Shown: in pieces, positions 1-7,778 of the stretch
Layout of the letters: every line of letters begins with the position of its first letter
How positions within the stretch are numbered: position 1 is the first letter of the stretch
Source of the DNA: Gammaproteobacteria bacterium
GTDB taxonomy: Bacteria > Pseudomonadota > Gammaproteobacteria > Arenicellales > Arenicellaceae
Reading direction: 5' to 3'
Assembly: GCA_003485905.1 (NCBI GenBank)
Contig: DNHK01000120.1
Span: 14,129-23,855 of the forward strand
DNA: 9,727 nt
Translations under genes and position numbers: made by a program
Notes under the pieces: model-generated
What the model was told of the DNA's origin: nothing
Seen by the model: only the letters and a program-made list of their open reading frames with translations
Database searches by the model: none

Positions 1-330
1 GTGTATCACACGGGGGAGGGTAATATTTTCAACACTTTCGTGTTTTACGCTTAATACAAAGCATAACGCGTGCCAAGATTCGGTTTTTCAACAAATAAAT
101 TTATAAGCTATTGTTATTTATATGTTTTATTGGAACAGCAACCTGACCAATAGTGTTGGGGGATTTTGATATATAGCAAAATAGTGACAATTATTGTCAA
201 CATAACTCAATAAATGTGACACATATTGTCGTCTGCCACTCAAACAATCATAATTTAAGGGTGGTTTCTGAAATCAATTGTCCGACTTAGGAATTTCGGG
301 CAATTCCGTCCCAATAATGCCCTAAATAAA
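1..330. other. AT-rich intergenic region left of parC
   Basis: I see no convincing coding frame here. The region lies downstream of parC (minus strand), and the gene to its left is outside the window. It contains a 5-bp hairpin (AACAC, loop TTTC, GTGTT) at 31-44, two related palindromes at 185-231, and a perfect 6-bp inverted repeat (GGAATT, loop TCGGGC, AATTCC) at 290-307, starting about 23 bases past the parC stop. The last could mark the end of the parC transcript, but no T-tract follows it on either strand, so I do not call it a terminator. Operator-like palindromes suggest that a regulated promoter for an unseen leftward or rightward transcript may lie here. Confidence 0.6.
185..231. promoter_or_regulatory. 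Tandem palindromic operator-like sites (TGACA...TGTCA)
   Basis: The first site, 185-199, reads TGACAAT-T-ATTGTCA and is a perfect 7-bp inverted repeat around one central base. The second, 217-231, reads TGACACATATTGTCG, matches the first at 12 of 15 positions and keeps the TGACA and ATTGTC half-sites. The starts are 32 bases apart, close to three helical turns, so bound dimers would sit on the same DNA face. A further ATTGTC half-site lies at 277-282. Such spacing is typical of a dimeric helix-turn-helix repressor or activator. I cannot name the regulator and see no convincing -35/-10 pair next to the sites. Confidence 0.4.
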
Positions 331-2565
331 CTACTCCACCCCTAACTGCCTAACTTGCTGAAAACCTCTAGGTAATTTTTTACCACGCAAACCGCGTGCA
401 CCGCGATAATGATCTTGTTCCGAAGGTTTTAAATTTAGGTAGCGTTGGCCGGAGTGAACCACCACCGTTTGACCTTGTGAAAAAGCAACCGCAGAAACCA
501 CGTATTCATCGCCAGATTTTAATAATTTGGAAGGTATATTTATTACCTTAACGCCCTTACCTCGACCCAACTCGGGCAATTCACTCGCTGCATAGATGGC
601 TAAGTAGCCTGCCGAAGTAACAACCGCTACCGAATCTGTTTGATATTCGCTTACTGAACTTGGCACCAACGCGCTAAAACCTTCCGGCACTTTTAAAGTA
701 GCTTTACCTTTTCGGTTTTTTGACAACATATCGGCAACCGAACAAACAAACCCGTATCCGGCACTGCTGCACAGCAAATACTTGTCCGTCGACTGCCCCA
801 TCAATAGTCCGGCAAAACCGGCACCAGCAGGAGGATCAATTAAACTAGTTAGAGGTTCACCCTGACCTCGTGCGGACGGTAATTTATGCCCAGGAATTGC
901 GTACGTCCGGCCAGTTGTATCGATAGGAACCAACATTTGATTCGACCGCCCTCTTACCGAATGAAGATAATCATCACCGGATTTATAACTTAATTCGCTG
1001 GCATTTATTTCATGCCCCTTTGCTGCGCGGACCCAACCTTGATTCGAGAGTACAGCAGTAATATTCTCTGACGGGATTAAATCAGTTTCTTCCATCGCAC
1101 GGGCAGCTTCGCGGGCCACAATAGGTGAACGCCGATTATCGCCAAACTCTTCTGCATCAGCTTTCAGCTCTTTTTTAACTAACGTTTTAAGGCGAGCATC
1201 GGAACTTAATAACAGTTCAAGCCTGTCACGTTCCTCAGACAACTCCTCTTGTTCACCACGAATTTTAATTTCTTCAAGTTTAGCTAGCTGCCGCAAACGT
1301 AGTTCCAATATGGACTCAGCTTGACGCTCGGACAACTCAAAAGCTTTCATCAAAGCAGCCTTTGGCTCATCCGAACTTCTAATAATCCGAATAACCTCAT
1401 CAATATTCAGGAATGCAGCAAGCAGGCCGTCTAATACATGCAAGCGATCAACAACCTTATCAAATCGATACTGAAGACGTTTACGGACCGTCTCTGCCCT
1501 ATAAACCAGCCATTGCTTAAGCAAATTGCGTAAATCGAACACCCGAGGTCGACCAGTAAGGTCAATCATATTTAGATTCACCCGATAACTTTTCTCAAGA
1601 TCAGTAGTAGCGAATAAATGGGCCATTAGACCTTCGTAATCTACACGGTTAGATCGCGGTTCAATGACAAGCCGCACAGGATTATCTTGGTCAGATTCAT
1701 CACGAAGGTCAGTGACCATCGGGAGTTTTTTGTCTCGCATTTGTGCCGCTATTTGCTCGAGCACTTTTGAGCCAGAAGCTTGATAGGGCAAAGCAGTAAT
1801 CACAATGTCATTTGCCTCACGACTCCAAATCCCCCGCTGGCGAACTGAGCCATTACCAGATGCATACATTTCACGAATTTGTTCAGGTGGTGTGATTATT
1901 TCGCCGACCGATGGGAAATCAGGTCCTTGTACAATGTCACATATCTCATCAAATCCTGTGCTCGGTTTATCCAACAATAATACGCAGGCTTTTACCACTT
2001 CTTGAGCGTTATGAGGTGGAATATCCGTTGCCATGCCAACCGCTATTCCCGAACCACCATTAAGCAAGACATTTGGCAATCGCGCTGGTAAGGACTTTGG
2101 CTCGTTCAATGTGCCATCAAAATTCGGAATCCAGTCAGACGTTCCCTGACCTAATTCCGAGAGCAGTGTTTGCGCATACCTTGTCAACCTTGACTCGGTG
2201 TAACGCATAGCCGCGAAAGATTTCGGATCGTCTGTGGAGCCCCAGTTTCCCTGCCCATCAATCAACGGGTAACGGTAACTAAAGGACTGCGCCATCAATA
2301 CCATAGATTCATAACAAGCCGAATCGCCATGCGGATGAAACTTACCCAATACGTCACCGACGGTTCGGGCAGACTTCTTATACTTGGCTGCAGCATTTAG
2401 TCCAAGCTCAGACATGGCGTAGACTATTCGGCGCTGTACAGGCTTAAGTCCGTCCCCGATAAAAGGTAATGCACGATCAAGAATCACGTACATGGAATAG
2501 TTCAAATATGCTTTCTCAGCAAATTCGGCGAGCGGCTGACTTTCGATATTAGGATTTATGCTCAT
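331..2565 (-). CDS. parC: DNA topoisomerase IV subunit A (ParC)
   Basis: ParC is the DNA-cleaving subunit of topoisomerase IV, a ParC2-ParE2 type II enzyme that unlinks daughter chromosomes and relaxes supercoils. Numbered from the ATG, the N-terminal winged-helix region has [25 protein letters not shown], shown here only as the family landmark around residues 22-46 (split: [10 protein letters not shown], then [15 protein letters not shown]). The quinolone-resistance region [11 protein letters not shown] spans about 77-87, with Ser82 and Glu86 at the usual drug-contact positions, both the sensitive type. The active-site tyrosine is Tyr122 in MRYTESRL. A coiled-coil gate segment (about 430-480) and a C-terminal beta-pinwheel with a GRGKGVK box follow. 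At 744 residues it is close to E. coli ParC (752). A GTG three codons upstream (2574) is an alternative start; neither has a clear Shine-Dalgarno. parE is not adjacent, which is common. Identity is secure. Confidence 0.97.
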   Translation of the reverse strand: MSINPNIESQPLAEFAEKAYLNYSMYVILDRALPFIGDGLKPVQRRIVYAMSELGLNAAAKYKKSARTVGDVLGKFHPHGDSACYESMVLMAQSFSYRYPLIDGQGNWGSTDDPKSFAAMRYTESRLTRYAQTLLSELGQGTSDWIPNFDGTLNEPKSLPARLPNVLLNGGSGIAVGMATDIPPHNAQEVVKACVLLLDKPSTGFDEICDIVQGPDFPSVGEIITPPEQIREMYASGNGSVRQRGIWSREANDIVITALPYQASGSKVLEQIAAQMRDKKLPMVTDLRDESDQDNPVRLVIEPRSNRVDYEGLMAHLFATTDLEKSYRVNLNMIDLTGRPRVFDLRNLLKQWLVYRAETVRKRLQYRFDKVVDRLHVLDGLLAAFLNIDEVIRIIRSSDEPKAALMKAFELSERQAESILELRLRQLAKLEEIKIRGEQEELSEERDRLELLLSSDARLKTLVKKELKADAEEFGDNRRSPIVAREAARAMEETDLIPSENITAVLSNQGWVRAAKGHEINASELSYKSGDDYLHSVRGRSNQMLVPIDTTGRTYAIPGHKLPSARGQGEPLTSLIDPPAGAGFAGLLMGQSTDKYLLCSSAGYGFVCSVADMLSKNRKGKATLKVPEGFSALVPSSVSEYQTDSVAVVTSAGYLAIYAASELPELGRGKGVKVINIPSKLLKSGDEYVVSAVAFSQGQTVVVHSGQRYLNLKPSEQDHYRGARGLRGKKLPRGFQQVRQLGVE

Positions 2566-2574
2566 AGGACACAC

Positions 2575-2738
2575 ATGGGCTAATTGACAGTTGAATTATT
2601 TCACATAAGCGGCCTCGATCAATTACTAAAGATCAATCTCTGCAGTATTTAGAATAGAAAATATGCAATCTATTTACCTCCGAAATGACATTTTCAACGT
2701 GCTAATATCTCAGCGAAAATTTTTCAAAATGTTTACCT
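2575..2738. promoter_or_regulatory. Divergent control region between parC and the receptor gene
   Basis: These 164 bases must hold the promoters of both parC (leftward) and the TonB-dependent receptor (rightward). A TAATAT at 2703-2708 is a possible -10 for the receptor, 30 bases before its ATG, but I find no good -35 at the right distance. A direct repeat GATCAAT occurs at 2617-2623 and 2631-2637, 14 bases apart. A small AT palindrome GAAAA-T-TTTTC lies at 2715-2725. None resembles the 19-bp Fur consensus. Promoter positions are guesses; the presence of promoters here is required by gene orientation. Confidence 0.35.
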
Positions 2739-4844
2739 ATGATTACTACGTCTACTATAGGCTCTAAATTAAGCCAAAAACTTATACTGGTTTGCTTATG
2801 CGGTATGGCTAACATCTCAATCGCACCTTATGCCTATGCACAAAGTGATCTTGAGGAAATCAGTATTATTGGAACTCGTATGCCCGTTCTCCCCGGAACG
2901 GTTTTGCCTAATATCGTAGTGTTGTCTAGTGACCAACTTGAGCGTATTAACCACAGCCATATTCAAGAATCCTTAAACCGCGTTCCTGGCGTTAATCTGC
3001 AACGCGGCAGTGGTCAGGAGTACTTGCCCGCGATTCGAAGCCCGGTCCTTACCGGTGCGGGGGCCTGCGGTAGCTTTATGGTCAGCGAGAATAATATTCC
3101 GGTGCGTGCCGCTGGCTTTTGCAATATTAATGAACTATTTGACGCCCACACTGAACAGGCTCGTCAAATCGAAGTGCTTCGCGGCCCTGGGACAGTGGCC
3201 ACTGGCAGTAACGCACTAACCGGTGGGGTCAACGTACGCTTAGACACTAATTCGGATAGCGCAGTGAGCGTAGAAGTCGGGTCTAATGAATGGGTACGCG
3301 CCAAGGCGCGTTTTTCCTCCAATACCGACAATGGACATTTAGCGGCTTTTCTCACCAGCACGCACGACGGCGGGTTTCGCGATAGCTCGGGATTCAACCA
3401 GCACAAATTTAGTCTGCGCCACCAAAGGAACTGGAACGAAGGAACGCTCAACAGCGGCTTCACGATCGCTTATCTCGACCAGCAAACCGCGGGGTTCATA
3501 GTTGGGGAAAATAGCTTTTTAAACAAACACCTCAGCCGAGAAAACCCAAACCCAGACGCATTTAGGGAATCACTGTCGATACGCGCCTGGAGCAGTTACC
3601 AGTTTCAAAGCAGCAATGGACTTGAGTGGCTTATCACGCCATTCGCACGCTACACAGATATGGACTTCCTACTGCATTTTCTCCCAGGTACTCCACTGGA
3701 AAACAACCGACAAAAGAGTGTTGGTATCCAAAATGCTATTAAGTGGCGGCCTTCGGATTCACTTACTATTAGCACTGGCGTAGACTTTGATATTGCCAAA
3801 GGCTTGCTTAGCGAAATACAAGACAGCCCCACTCAAGGCTCGGCCTTCCTGCGAGCAACAATCCCCAGTGGAACGCACTACGACTACGCCGTCGATGCAA
3901 TTAATATAGCCGGACACATTAGCGCCCAATGGCTACTAGGAGACACTTGGTCGCTGGCACTCGGAGGCAGAGTTGAATACCAAAACTACGATTACGATAA
4001 CAAAATCATAGCTGGACGAACTCGTGACGACGGTACGACTTGTGGTTTTGGCGGTTGTCGCTTCTCTCGCCCAGCTGATCGCTCAGACAATTACACTAAT
4101 ATTTCTCCACGAGCAGAATTAAGCAACGCATTGAGTGACAACAGTCGAATATTTGCAATAGCGAGCACATTTTCGAGGGCACCACAGGCGACCGAGCTAT
4201 ATCGATTACAACGAGAACAAACCATTGCCGATCTAGATTCAGAAAACACCAAAAGCCTTGAATTCGGATATCAATGGAAAACGGACTCCTTAAATATAGA
4301 TGCCTCTATATGGGGCATGCGAAAATCCAACGTTATTTTGCGAGACAGTAACTTTTTCAATGTTGCAGATGGCAACACTAGCCACTATGGCATTGAAGGA
4401 GCTTTTGGGTTCAGCCCGGTTCAGGCAATAAATATCTCTGGTTCTCTTAACTTCGCACGCCACAAATATAGAAATAACGCGGGTGCAGGAACAGGCGCAA
4501 ATATCGTAGGGAATGAAATAGATACAGCACCCAGTTTTTTTGGCGACCTAAGGCTGTTATGGAATGCAACCGAGTCTGCTAGCATGGAACTGCAGGCCAG
4601 CAAAATGGGCAGCTACTATCTTGAACCAAACAACCTTTTCGAATATTCAGGCCACACGGTCTATCACTTAAGGGGGCAATTGAAACTCGACCAAAATTGG
4701 CGGGCCTTCGGGCGGATCTTAAACCTAACAGATAGGCGCTACGCAGATCGTGCCGATTTCACGAGCTTTTCAGGGCAACGATATTTTCCAGGTGCACCTC
4801 GAACAATTTTTGTTGGACTTGAATGGCGAGAAACATCTGAATAG
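2739..4844 (+). CDS. TonB-dependent outer-membrane receptor, substrate unknown
   Basis: This is a 701-residue outer-membrane active transporter that imports a scarce ligand using TonB-ExbB-ExbD energy. Residues 1-34 form a signal peptide (Lys10 and Lys14, hydrophobic core 15-29, likely cut after AYA34). A possible Ton box, EEISIIG, follows at 39-45. The plug domain (about 50-170) has the family landmarks LNRVPGVNLQRG and RGPGTVATGSNALTGG (148-163). A 22-strand barrel should fill the rest, ending in TIFVGLEW. Two cysteines, Cys110 and Cys128, flank the plug segment GSFMVSENNIPVRAAGF and may form a disulfide; Cys435 and Cys440 (CGFGGC) lie in a likely extracellular loop. The protein ends with RETSE after Trp696, whereas such barrels normally end on an aromatic residue. 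No ABC transporter, TonB or siderophore gene is nearby, and I see no clear Fur box, so the ligand (iron chelate, vitamin or other) stays open. The start lacks a Shine-Dalgarno, but no other start gives an intact signal peptide. Confidence 0.92.
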   Translation: MITTSTIGSKLSQKLILVCLCGMANISIAPYAYAQSDLEEISIIGTRMPVLPGTVLPNIVVLSSDQLERINHSHIQESLNRVPGVNLQRGSGQEYLPAIRSPVLTGAGACGSFMVSENNIPVRAAGFCNINELFDAHTEQARQIEVLRGPGTVATGSNALTGGVNVRLDTNSDSAVSVEVGSNEWVRAKARFSSNTDNGHLAAFLTSTHDGGFRDSSGFNQHKFSLRHQRNWNEGTLNSGFTIAYLDQQTAGFIVGENSFLNKHLSRENPNPDAFRESLSIRAWSSYQFQSSNGLEWLITPFARYTDMDFLLHFLPGTPLENNRQKSVGIQNAIKWRPSDSLTISTGVDFDIAKGLLSEIQDSPTQGSAFLRATIPSGTHYDYAVDAINIAGHISAQWLLGDTWSLALGGRVEYQNYDYDNKIIAGRTRDDGTTCGFGGCRFSRPADRSDNYTNISPRAELSNALSDNSRIFAIASTFSRAPQATELYRLQREQTIADLDSENTKSLEFGYQWKTDSLNIDASIWGMRKSNVILRDSNFFNVADGNTSHYGIEGAFGFSPVQAINISGSLNFARHKYRNNAGAGTGANIVGNEIDTAPSFFGDLRLLWNATESASMELQASKMGSYYLEPNNLFEYSGHTVYHLRGQLKLDQNWRAFGRILNLTDRRYADRADFTSFSGQRYFPGAPRTIFVGLEWRETSE

Positions 4845-4996
4845 CAGTAGCAGCCACAAGGAGAACAAAACGATATTCTTTAGCTAATACTTACGTATGG
4901 AAACAGCCGTACAAGTGTTCAGTAACTAACCCCAAACCACTTACCAAAAACACCTTCGGAATATTCACGCCCTGGTGCAGTGTTTTCTATAGCGCC
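4845..4996. other. Convergent intergenic spacer, receptor gene versus endonuclease gene
   Basis: This 152-base spacer separates the 3' ends of two convergent genes, so a bidirectional terminator would be expected. The best structure I see is an imperfect hairpin, ACTTACG at 4889-4895 against CGT-AC-AAGT at 4908-4916, with a 2-base bulge and no T-tract. I therefore see no convincing intrinsic terminator and no coding potential. Confidence 0.4.
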
Positions 4997-5659
4997 TTAC
5001 AAAGAGTCGTCTATATAAGGGTTGCTGTTGCCCTGAATTTCCGCAATTAGCTGATTGCGATAGATTTCGAAACTATCGGGCGGATCAGCTTGATTCCACT
5101 CAAGCATTCGCGCCCGTTGCGCAGCAAATAACTCCAAACCCATATCAGCGTATTGGCTACTCATATATAACATGGCCCGAGCCACATCCCCTCGACTCTC
5201 AAGGCTTGGCTCAACCTCTCTTCTATTCTGGTCGATTTCAAAATCACAATCTTGAAACGCACTACGTTCACCACCGATTTCCGAATAAGGGAAACTACTT
5301 CGTGCAGAATTAACTTCACTCATAGTGGGAAACAAATTGTGTAAATCTGCTTCGATCCGATTAAATATCTTACTGGTGTTCCTACATTGCTGTCTGGTTC
5401 CGCAATTGAGTGCTCGAGTAACCCACGACATAGGAAATACATGTTCGATATTCAAGCCGGGCTCGCGACCCTCAAATGGTCGTCGGCAATAAAGAGTCTC
5501 AGCATCACCTTGGTAAACAGAATCCCAAAACACTGATCGAGCCTGTTGATAGTCTTCGATTGGGCCGAAGTCTCTCACGTCATTTTTAGGTAAGTAGGCT
5601 AAAACAATCAGTAAACCAATCAAAATTCCGGCGCTACGCAGTAGGTCGCTGCGTCTCAT
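4997..5659 (-). CDS. Endonuclease I family nuclease (EndA/Vvn-type), membrane-anchored or exported
   Basis: This 220-residue protein belongs to the endonuclease I family (EndA of E. coli, Dns/Vvn of Vibrio), periplasmic or secreted nucleases with a beta-beta-alpha-metal active site. The core motif NIEHVFPMSW holds Glu72 (metal ligand) and His73 (general base). EADLHNLFP and SEVNSARSSFPYSE follow, with Asn117 as the second expected metal ligand. RGDVARAMLYMSSQY is the conserved C-terminal helix. Cysteines 58, 86 and 92 and one in FQDCDF may form disulfides, as expected outside the cytoplasm. Residues 10-23 (AGILIGLLIVLAYL) after an Arg-rich N-terminus form a hydrophobic segment with no clear AXA cleavage site, so it may be a membrane anchor rather than a cleaved signal. 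The ATG has a good ribosome site (GAGGT, 7-base gap). It lies downstream of the acyl-CoA ligase on the same strand and is probably cotranscribed. Its biological role (DNA scavenging, defence or other) is not shown by the context. Confidence 0.92.
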   Translation of the reverse strand: MRRSDLLRSAGILIGLLIVLAYLPKNDVRDFGPIEDYQQARSVFWDSVYQGDAETLYCRRPFEGREPGLNIEHVFPMSWVTRALNCGTRQQCRNTSKIFNRIEADLHNLFPTMSEVNSARSSFPYSEIGGERSAFQDCDFEIDQNRREVEPSLESRGDVARAMLYMSSQYADMGLELFAAQRARMLEWNQADPPDSFEIYRNQLIAEIQGNSNPYIDDSL

Positions 5660-5666
5660 AATGTTG

Positions 5667-5671
5667 ACCTC
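5667..5671 (-). promoter_or_regulatory. Ribosome binding site of the endonuclease I gene
   Basis: On the minus strand GAGGT lies 7 bases before the ATG at 5659. It is one of only two clear Shine-Dalgarno sequences in the window and fixes the start of the endonuclease. Confidence 0.65.
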
Positions 5672-5689
5672 ATGTGGCCATGAAGGCGG

Positions 5690-5752
5690 TCAAGAAAATA
5701 CGCGGTGACCTTCATACAAGCCCGCGATTTCTGTAGCGAAGTGCTCACTAAC
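5690..5752 (-). other. In-frame continuation of the acyl-CoA ligase C-terminus beyond its TAA stop
   Basis: Reading straight on after the ligase TAA (5753-5755) gives 20 sense codons, translating as VSEHFATEIA then GLYEGHRVFS, and then a TGA at 5690-5692. From memory of the family, long-chain acyl-CoA ligases normally continue after TPTLKLKR with a basic or hydrophobic stretch and a helix ending in I-x-x-LY-x-G, which this matches well. No frame change is needed: only the single codon after Arg593-Pro594 is a stop. With the tail the protein would be 615 residues, and the gap to the endonuclease start would be 30 bases instead of 93. I infer a decayed or conditionally translated tail of the ligase. 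Confidence 0.75.
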
Positions 5753-7537
5753 TTAGGGTCTTTTCAATTTTAGCGTTGGCGTTATTAAGCCATCCTCCGC
5801 AGTCCACTCCGTCAATGCAGAATGAACCCGCCGTAATTGCGCGTAACCGGGAAACTCTTTTAAATTTTTCGCTAATTGAGCCAAGATTAATTCTTCAACC
5901 CTTTCATCGTTTAGATCGATATCACCGGCCAAGCCATTAGTCTTACAGAAGACTTTCCAGGCTTGTGGCTCAAGCACCAATAGGGCTGATAAATAGGGTT
6001 TCCCTTCGCCCACGATCATCACCTGACTCACCAGAGGATTCGACACTAGTGCTTGCTCCATATCAGCTGGTGGAACTTTCTCTCCATTTGCCAATACCAA
6101 AATATCTTTCAGGCGACCGATAATCTTCAGGTACCCGTCATCAAAACAAGCCTTATCGCCTGTTCTCAACCATCCATCATCAGTCATAGTACCTGCTGTC
6201 GCTTCTTCATTTTGCCAATACCCCAACATGATATTGTCACCACGAGTCAGCAATTCGTCATCATCACCTATGCAAACCTCAACCCCACGCAAAGGTAGCC
6301 CTATTGTATCCAATCGATTGCCAGCCTCAGTATTCACAGATATAACTGGGCTTGACTCGGTCAGCCCGTAACCTTGAATTAGAGGTATGCCTATAGAGGC
6401 GAATAATTTAGCGACATCATAGGGTAGTGGCGCACCACCAATAATAGCAAAACGTAATTTCCCTCCTGTTAGCTTGCGAATTTTTTCAGCAACTAATTTA
6501 TCCAGCAATGGCCAGAGTATTAGAGAAGGAAACCAGTTAGTAATTTTCTGATCGTATTGAAACTTACGCCAACCAAGCTCTATTGTTTTCCGGAACAAGA
6601 ATCTTTTTACTCTAGAGCTCTCGGAAACTGATTGCATTATTCGGCTATAAAACCTCTCAAACACTCGGGGTACTGAAATCAACGTTGTTGGCTGGTGAAT
6701 CTGCAAATCTTCAACAATAAACTTAATAGATCGATTATAAACTGCTCTGGCTCCAGCCATGATCCCGAGGTAATAGCCGATGGTGCGTTCAAACGTATGC
6801 GATAGCGGAAGAAAAGATAAAGCCACGTCGTCGGGGCGAACAGGCACGCTACGCAAAGCTGCGTAAGCATTACTAAGCATATTCTTATGCGACAGCATTA
6901 CCCCTTTCGGCCGCCCTGTAGTACCCGAGGTATATACAATCGACGCGAGATCATCTGGGTCGGACATCCCTCTCTCCAAATGAGCCCCGACTTTAGGCAG
7001 CCATTCCTTGAGAAGATATACACTCTGAGGCAATACTGCTGTCGCTGACTCAACGACAACCGTTTTTAACCTGGCCAACGTCTCGTCACATTGTTCAATC
7101 TTTTGCCATATCTCTAATGAATCTGTAATTAGAACACTCGCGCCGCTGTGTTCCAGCAAATAGCTTGCGTTGTCAGGCCGGTCATCTACGTAAAGAGGAA
7201 CAACGACCAACCCAAGCCGTAAACAAGCCTGATCACACGCAACCCAGTGGACACCATTCGAAATGTGTATTGCAACACGATCGCCCTTATCAAGGTTTAA
7301 ATCACTAATTGCAATCTGCCAGCGCTCTACTTCTGCCGCCATATCGGCCCAAGTGTAGTCAACCCATGATTCAGAAACTGAGTGATATTCAGTAAACGCG
7401 ACACGATCCGCAGAACGACGGACGCGTTCTCGAAACAGTTCATCGAGTGTTGCGGCGTGATCCATGGCGATAACGTCAAGATGCTGATTACCGCTAATCC
7501 CATCCTGAGGATAAACAACCGCTTGATTTTCGTTCAT
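5753..7537 (-). CDS. Long-chain acyl-CoA ligase (AMP-forming), C-terminus cut by in-frame TAA
   Basis: This is an AMP-dependent synthetase of the long-chain fatty acyl-CoA ligase group (FAA1/COG1022-like): fatty acid + ATP + CoA gives acyl-CoA + AMP + PPi, on the cytoplasmic face of the membrane. From the ATG it has 594 residues. The phosphate-binding motif YTSGTTGRPKGVMLSHKN starts at Tyr202; GYGLTESSP starts at 389; TGD is 459-461; the hinge and fatty-acid signature GRLKDILVLANGEKV starts at 474. The terminal TPTLKLKRP keeps the lysines (590, 592) aligned with the catalytic lysine region of the family. A TAA then ends the protein, although the usual tail is still encoded beyond it in the same frame. 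The longer frame begins with TTG at 7606, but its extra 23 residues resemble no family N-terminus, so I prefer the ATG at 7537, with only a weak GGA upstream. It is divergent from adk and precedes the endonuclease gene. Substrate chain length cannot be read from sequence alone. Confidence 0.9.
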   Translation of the reverse strand: MNENQAVVYPQDGISGNQHLDVIAMDHAATLDELFRERVRRSADRVAFTEYHSVSESWVDYTWADMAAEVERWQIAISDLNLDKGDRVAIHISNGVHWVACDQACLRLGLVVVPLYVDDRPDNASYLLEHSGASVLITDSLEIWQKIEQCDETLARLKTVVVESATAVLPQSVYLLKEWLPKVGAHLERGMSDPDDLASIVYTSGTTGRPKGVMLSHKNMLSNAYAALRSVPVRPDDVALSFLPLSHTFERTIGYYLGIMAGARAVYNRSIKFIVEDLQIHQPTTLISVPRVFERFYSRIMQSVSESSRVKRFLFRKTIELGWRKFQYDQKITNWFPSLILWPLLDKLVAEKIRKLTGGKLRFAIIGGAPLPYDVAKLFASIGIPLIQGYGLTESSPVISVNTEAGNRLDTIGLPLRGVEVCIGDDDELLTRGDNIMLGYWQNEEATAGTMTDDGWLRTGDKACFDDGYLKIIGRLKDILVLANGEKVPPADMEQALVSNPLVSQVMIVGEGKPYLSALLVLEPQAWKVFCKTNGLAGDIDLNDERVEELILAQLAKNLKEFPGYAQLRRVHSALTEWTAEDGLITPTLKLKRP

Positions 7538-7598
7538 CTTAATAATCCGATGTGGTGGCAAAATAAGTATCTCATATGTCCTCGATCGCGGCGAAAGA

Positions 7599-7627
7599 CT
7601 TATCAAATATTTATGGATTGGCTACAA
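7599..7627 (-). promoter_or_regulatory. Possible promoter of the acyl-CoA ligase gene
   Basis: On the minus strand TTGTAG (7622-7627) and GATAAG (7599-7604) are separated by 17 bases. Both match the sigma-70 hexamers only moderately. If transcription starts just downstream, the TTG at 7606 would be outside the mRNA, which supports the ATG at 7537 as the ligase start. This is a weak call. Confidence 0.2.
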
Positions 7628-7661
7628 ATAACGGGCGTATATGATAAAGTTCCCAGCCGCT

Positions 7662-7687
7662 TGGTAACATGTAACCAGCAATATAAT
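7662..7687 (+). promoter_or_regulatory. Likely adk promoter -10 with an overlapping palindromic operator
   Basis: A perfect TATAAT lies at 7682-7687, about 91 bases before the adk ATG. Directly upstream, 7662-7677 reads TGGTAACATGTAACCA, an inverted repeat of 8-base arms with one mismatched pair (A5 against A12). It covers the place where the -35 element would be; TTGGTA at 7661-7666 is 15 bases from the -10, short for sigma-70. A protein bound there could control adk and possibly the divergent ligase. The half-site spacing (TGGT-N8-ACCA) differs from the FadR site (TGGT-N3-ACCA), so I do not assign a regulator. Confidence 0.35.
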
Positions 7688-7778
7688 ACTAGGCACAAGT
7701 CCGTTAGCGTTTAGTGTTAGAACTCAAAAATAGCATTCAAAAAGCTACCGTAACTTCTTCATAACACTGCATCATATT

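Noticed and set aside
290..307. Terminator of parC
   Set aside because: The 6-bp inverted repeat is perfect and well placed, but neither strand has a T-tract after it.
2320..2350. Quinolone resistance mutation in parC
   Set aside because: The key positions are Ser82 and Glu86, the usual sensitive residues.
2563..2576. Leader peptide overlapping the parC start (ATG TGT GTC CTA TGA)
   Set aside because: Four codons with no ribosome site; the overlap is most likely accidental.
2617..2637. Direct repeat GATCAAT x2 as an operator
   Set aside because: Only seven bases, two copies, in AT-rich DNA; easily chance. Noted in the region entry only.
2575..2738. Fur box controlling the TonB-dependent receptor
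   Set aside because: No stretch resembles the GATAAT-repeat consensus beyond general AT richness.
5753..5755. Recoding of the ligase stop as selenocysteine or pyrrolysine
   Set aside because: The codon is TAA; those systems recode TGA and TAG. Ordinary readthrough or mutation remains possible.
7538..7606. N-terminal extension of the ligase from a TTG start
   Set aside because: The 23 extra residues resemble no family N-terminus, the start would be TTG without a ribosome site, and an ATG follows in frame.
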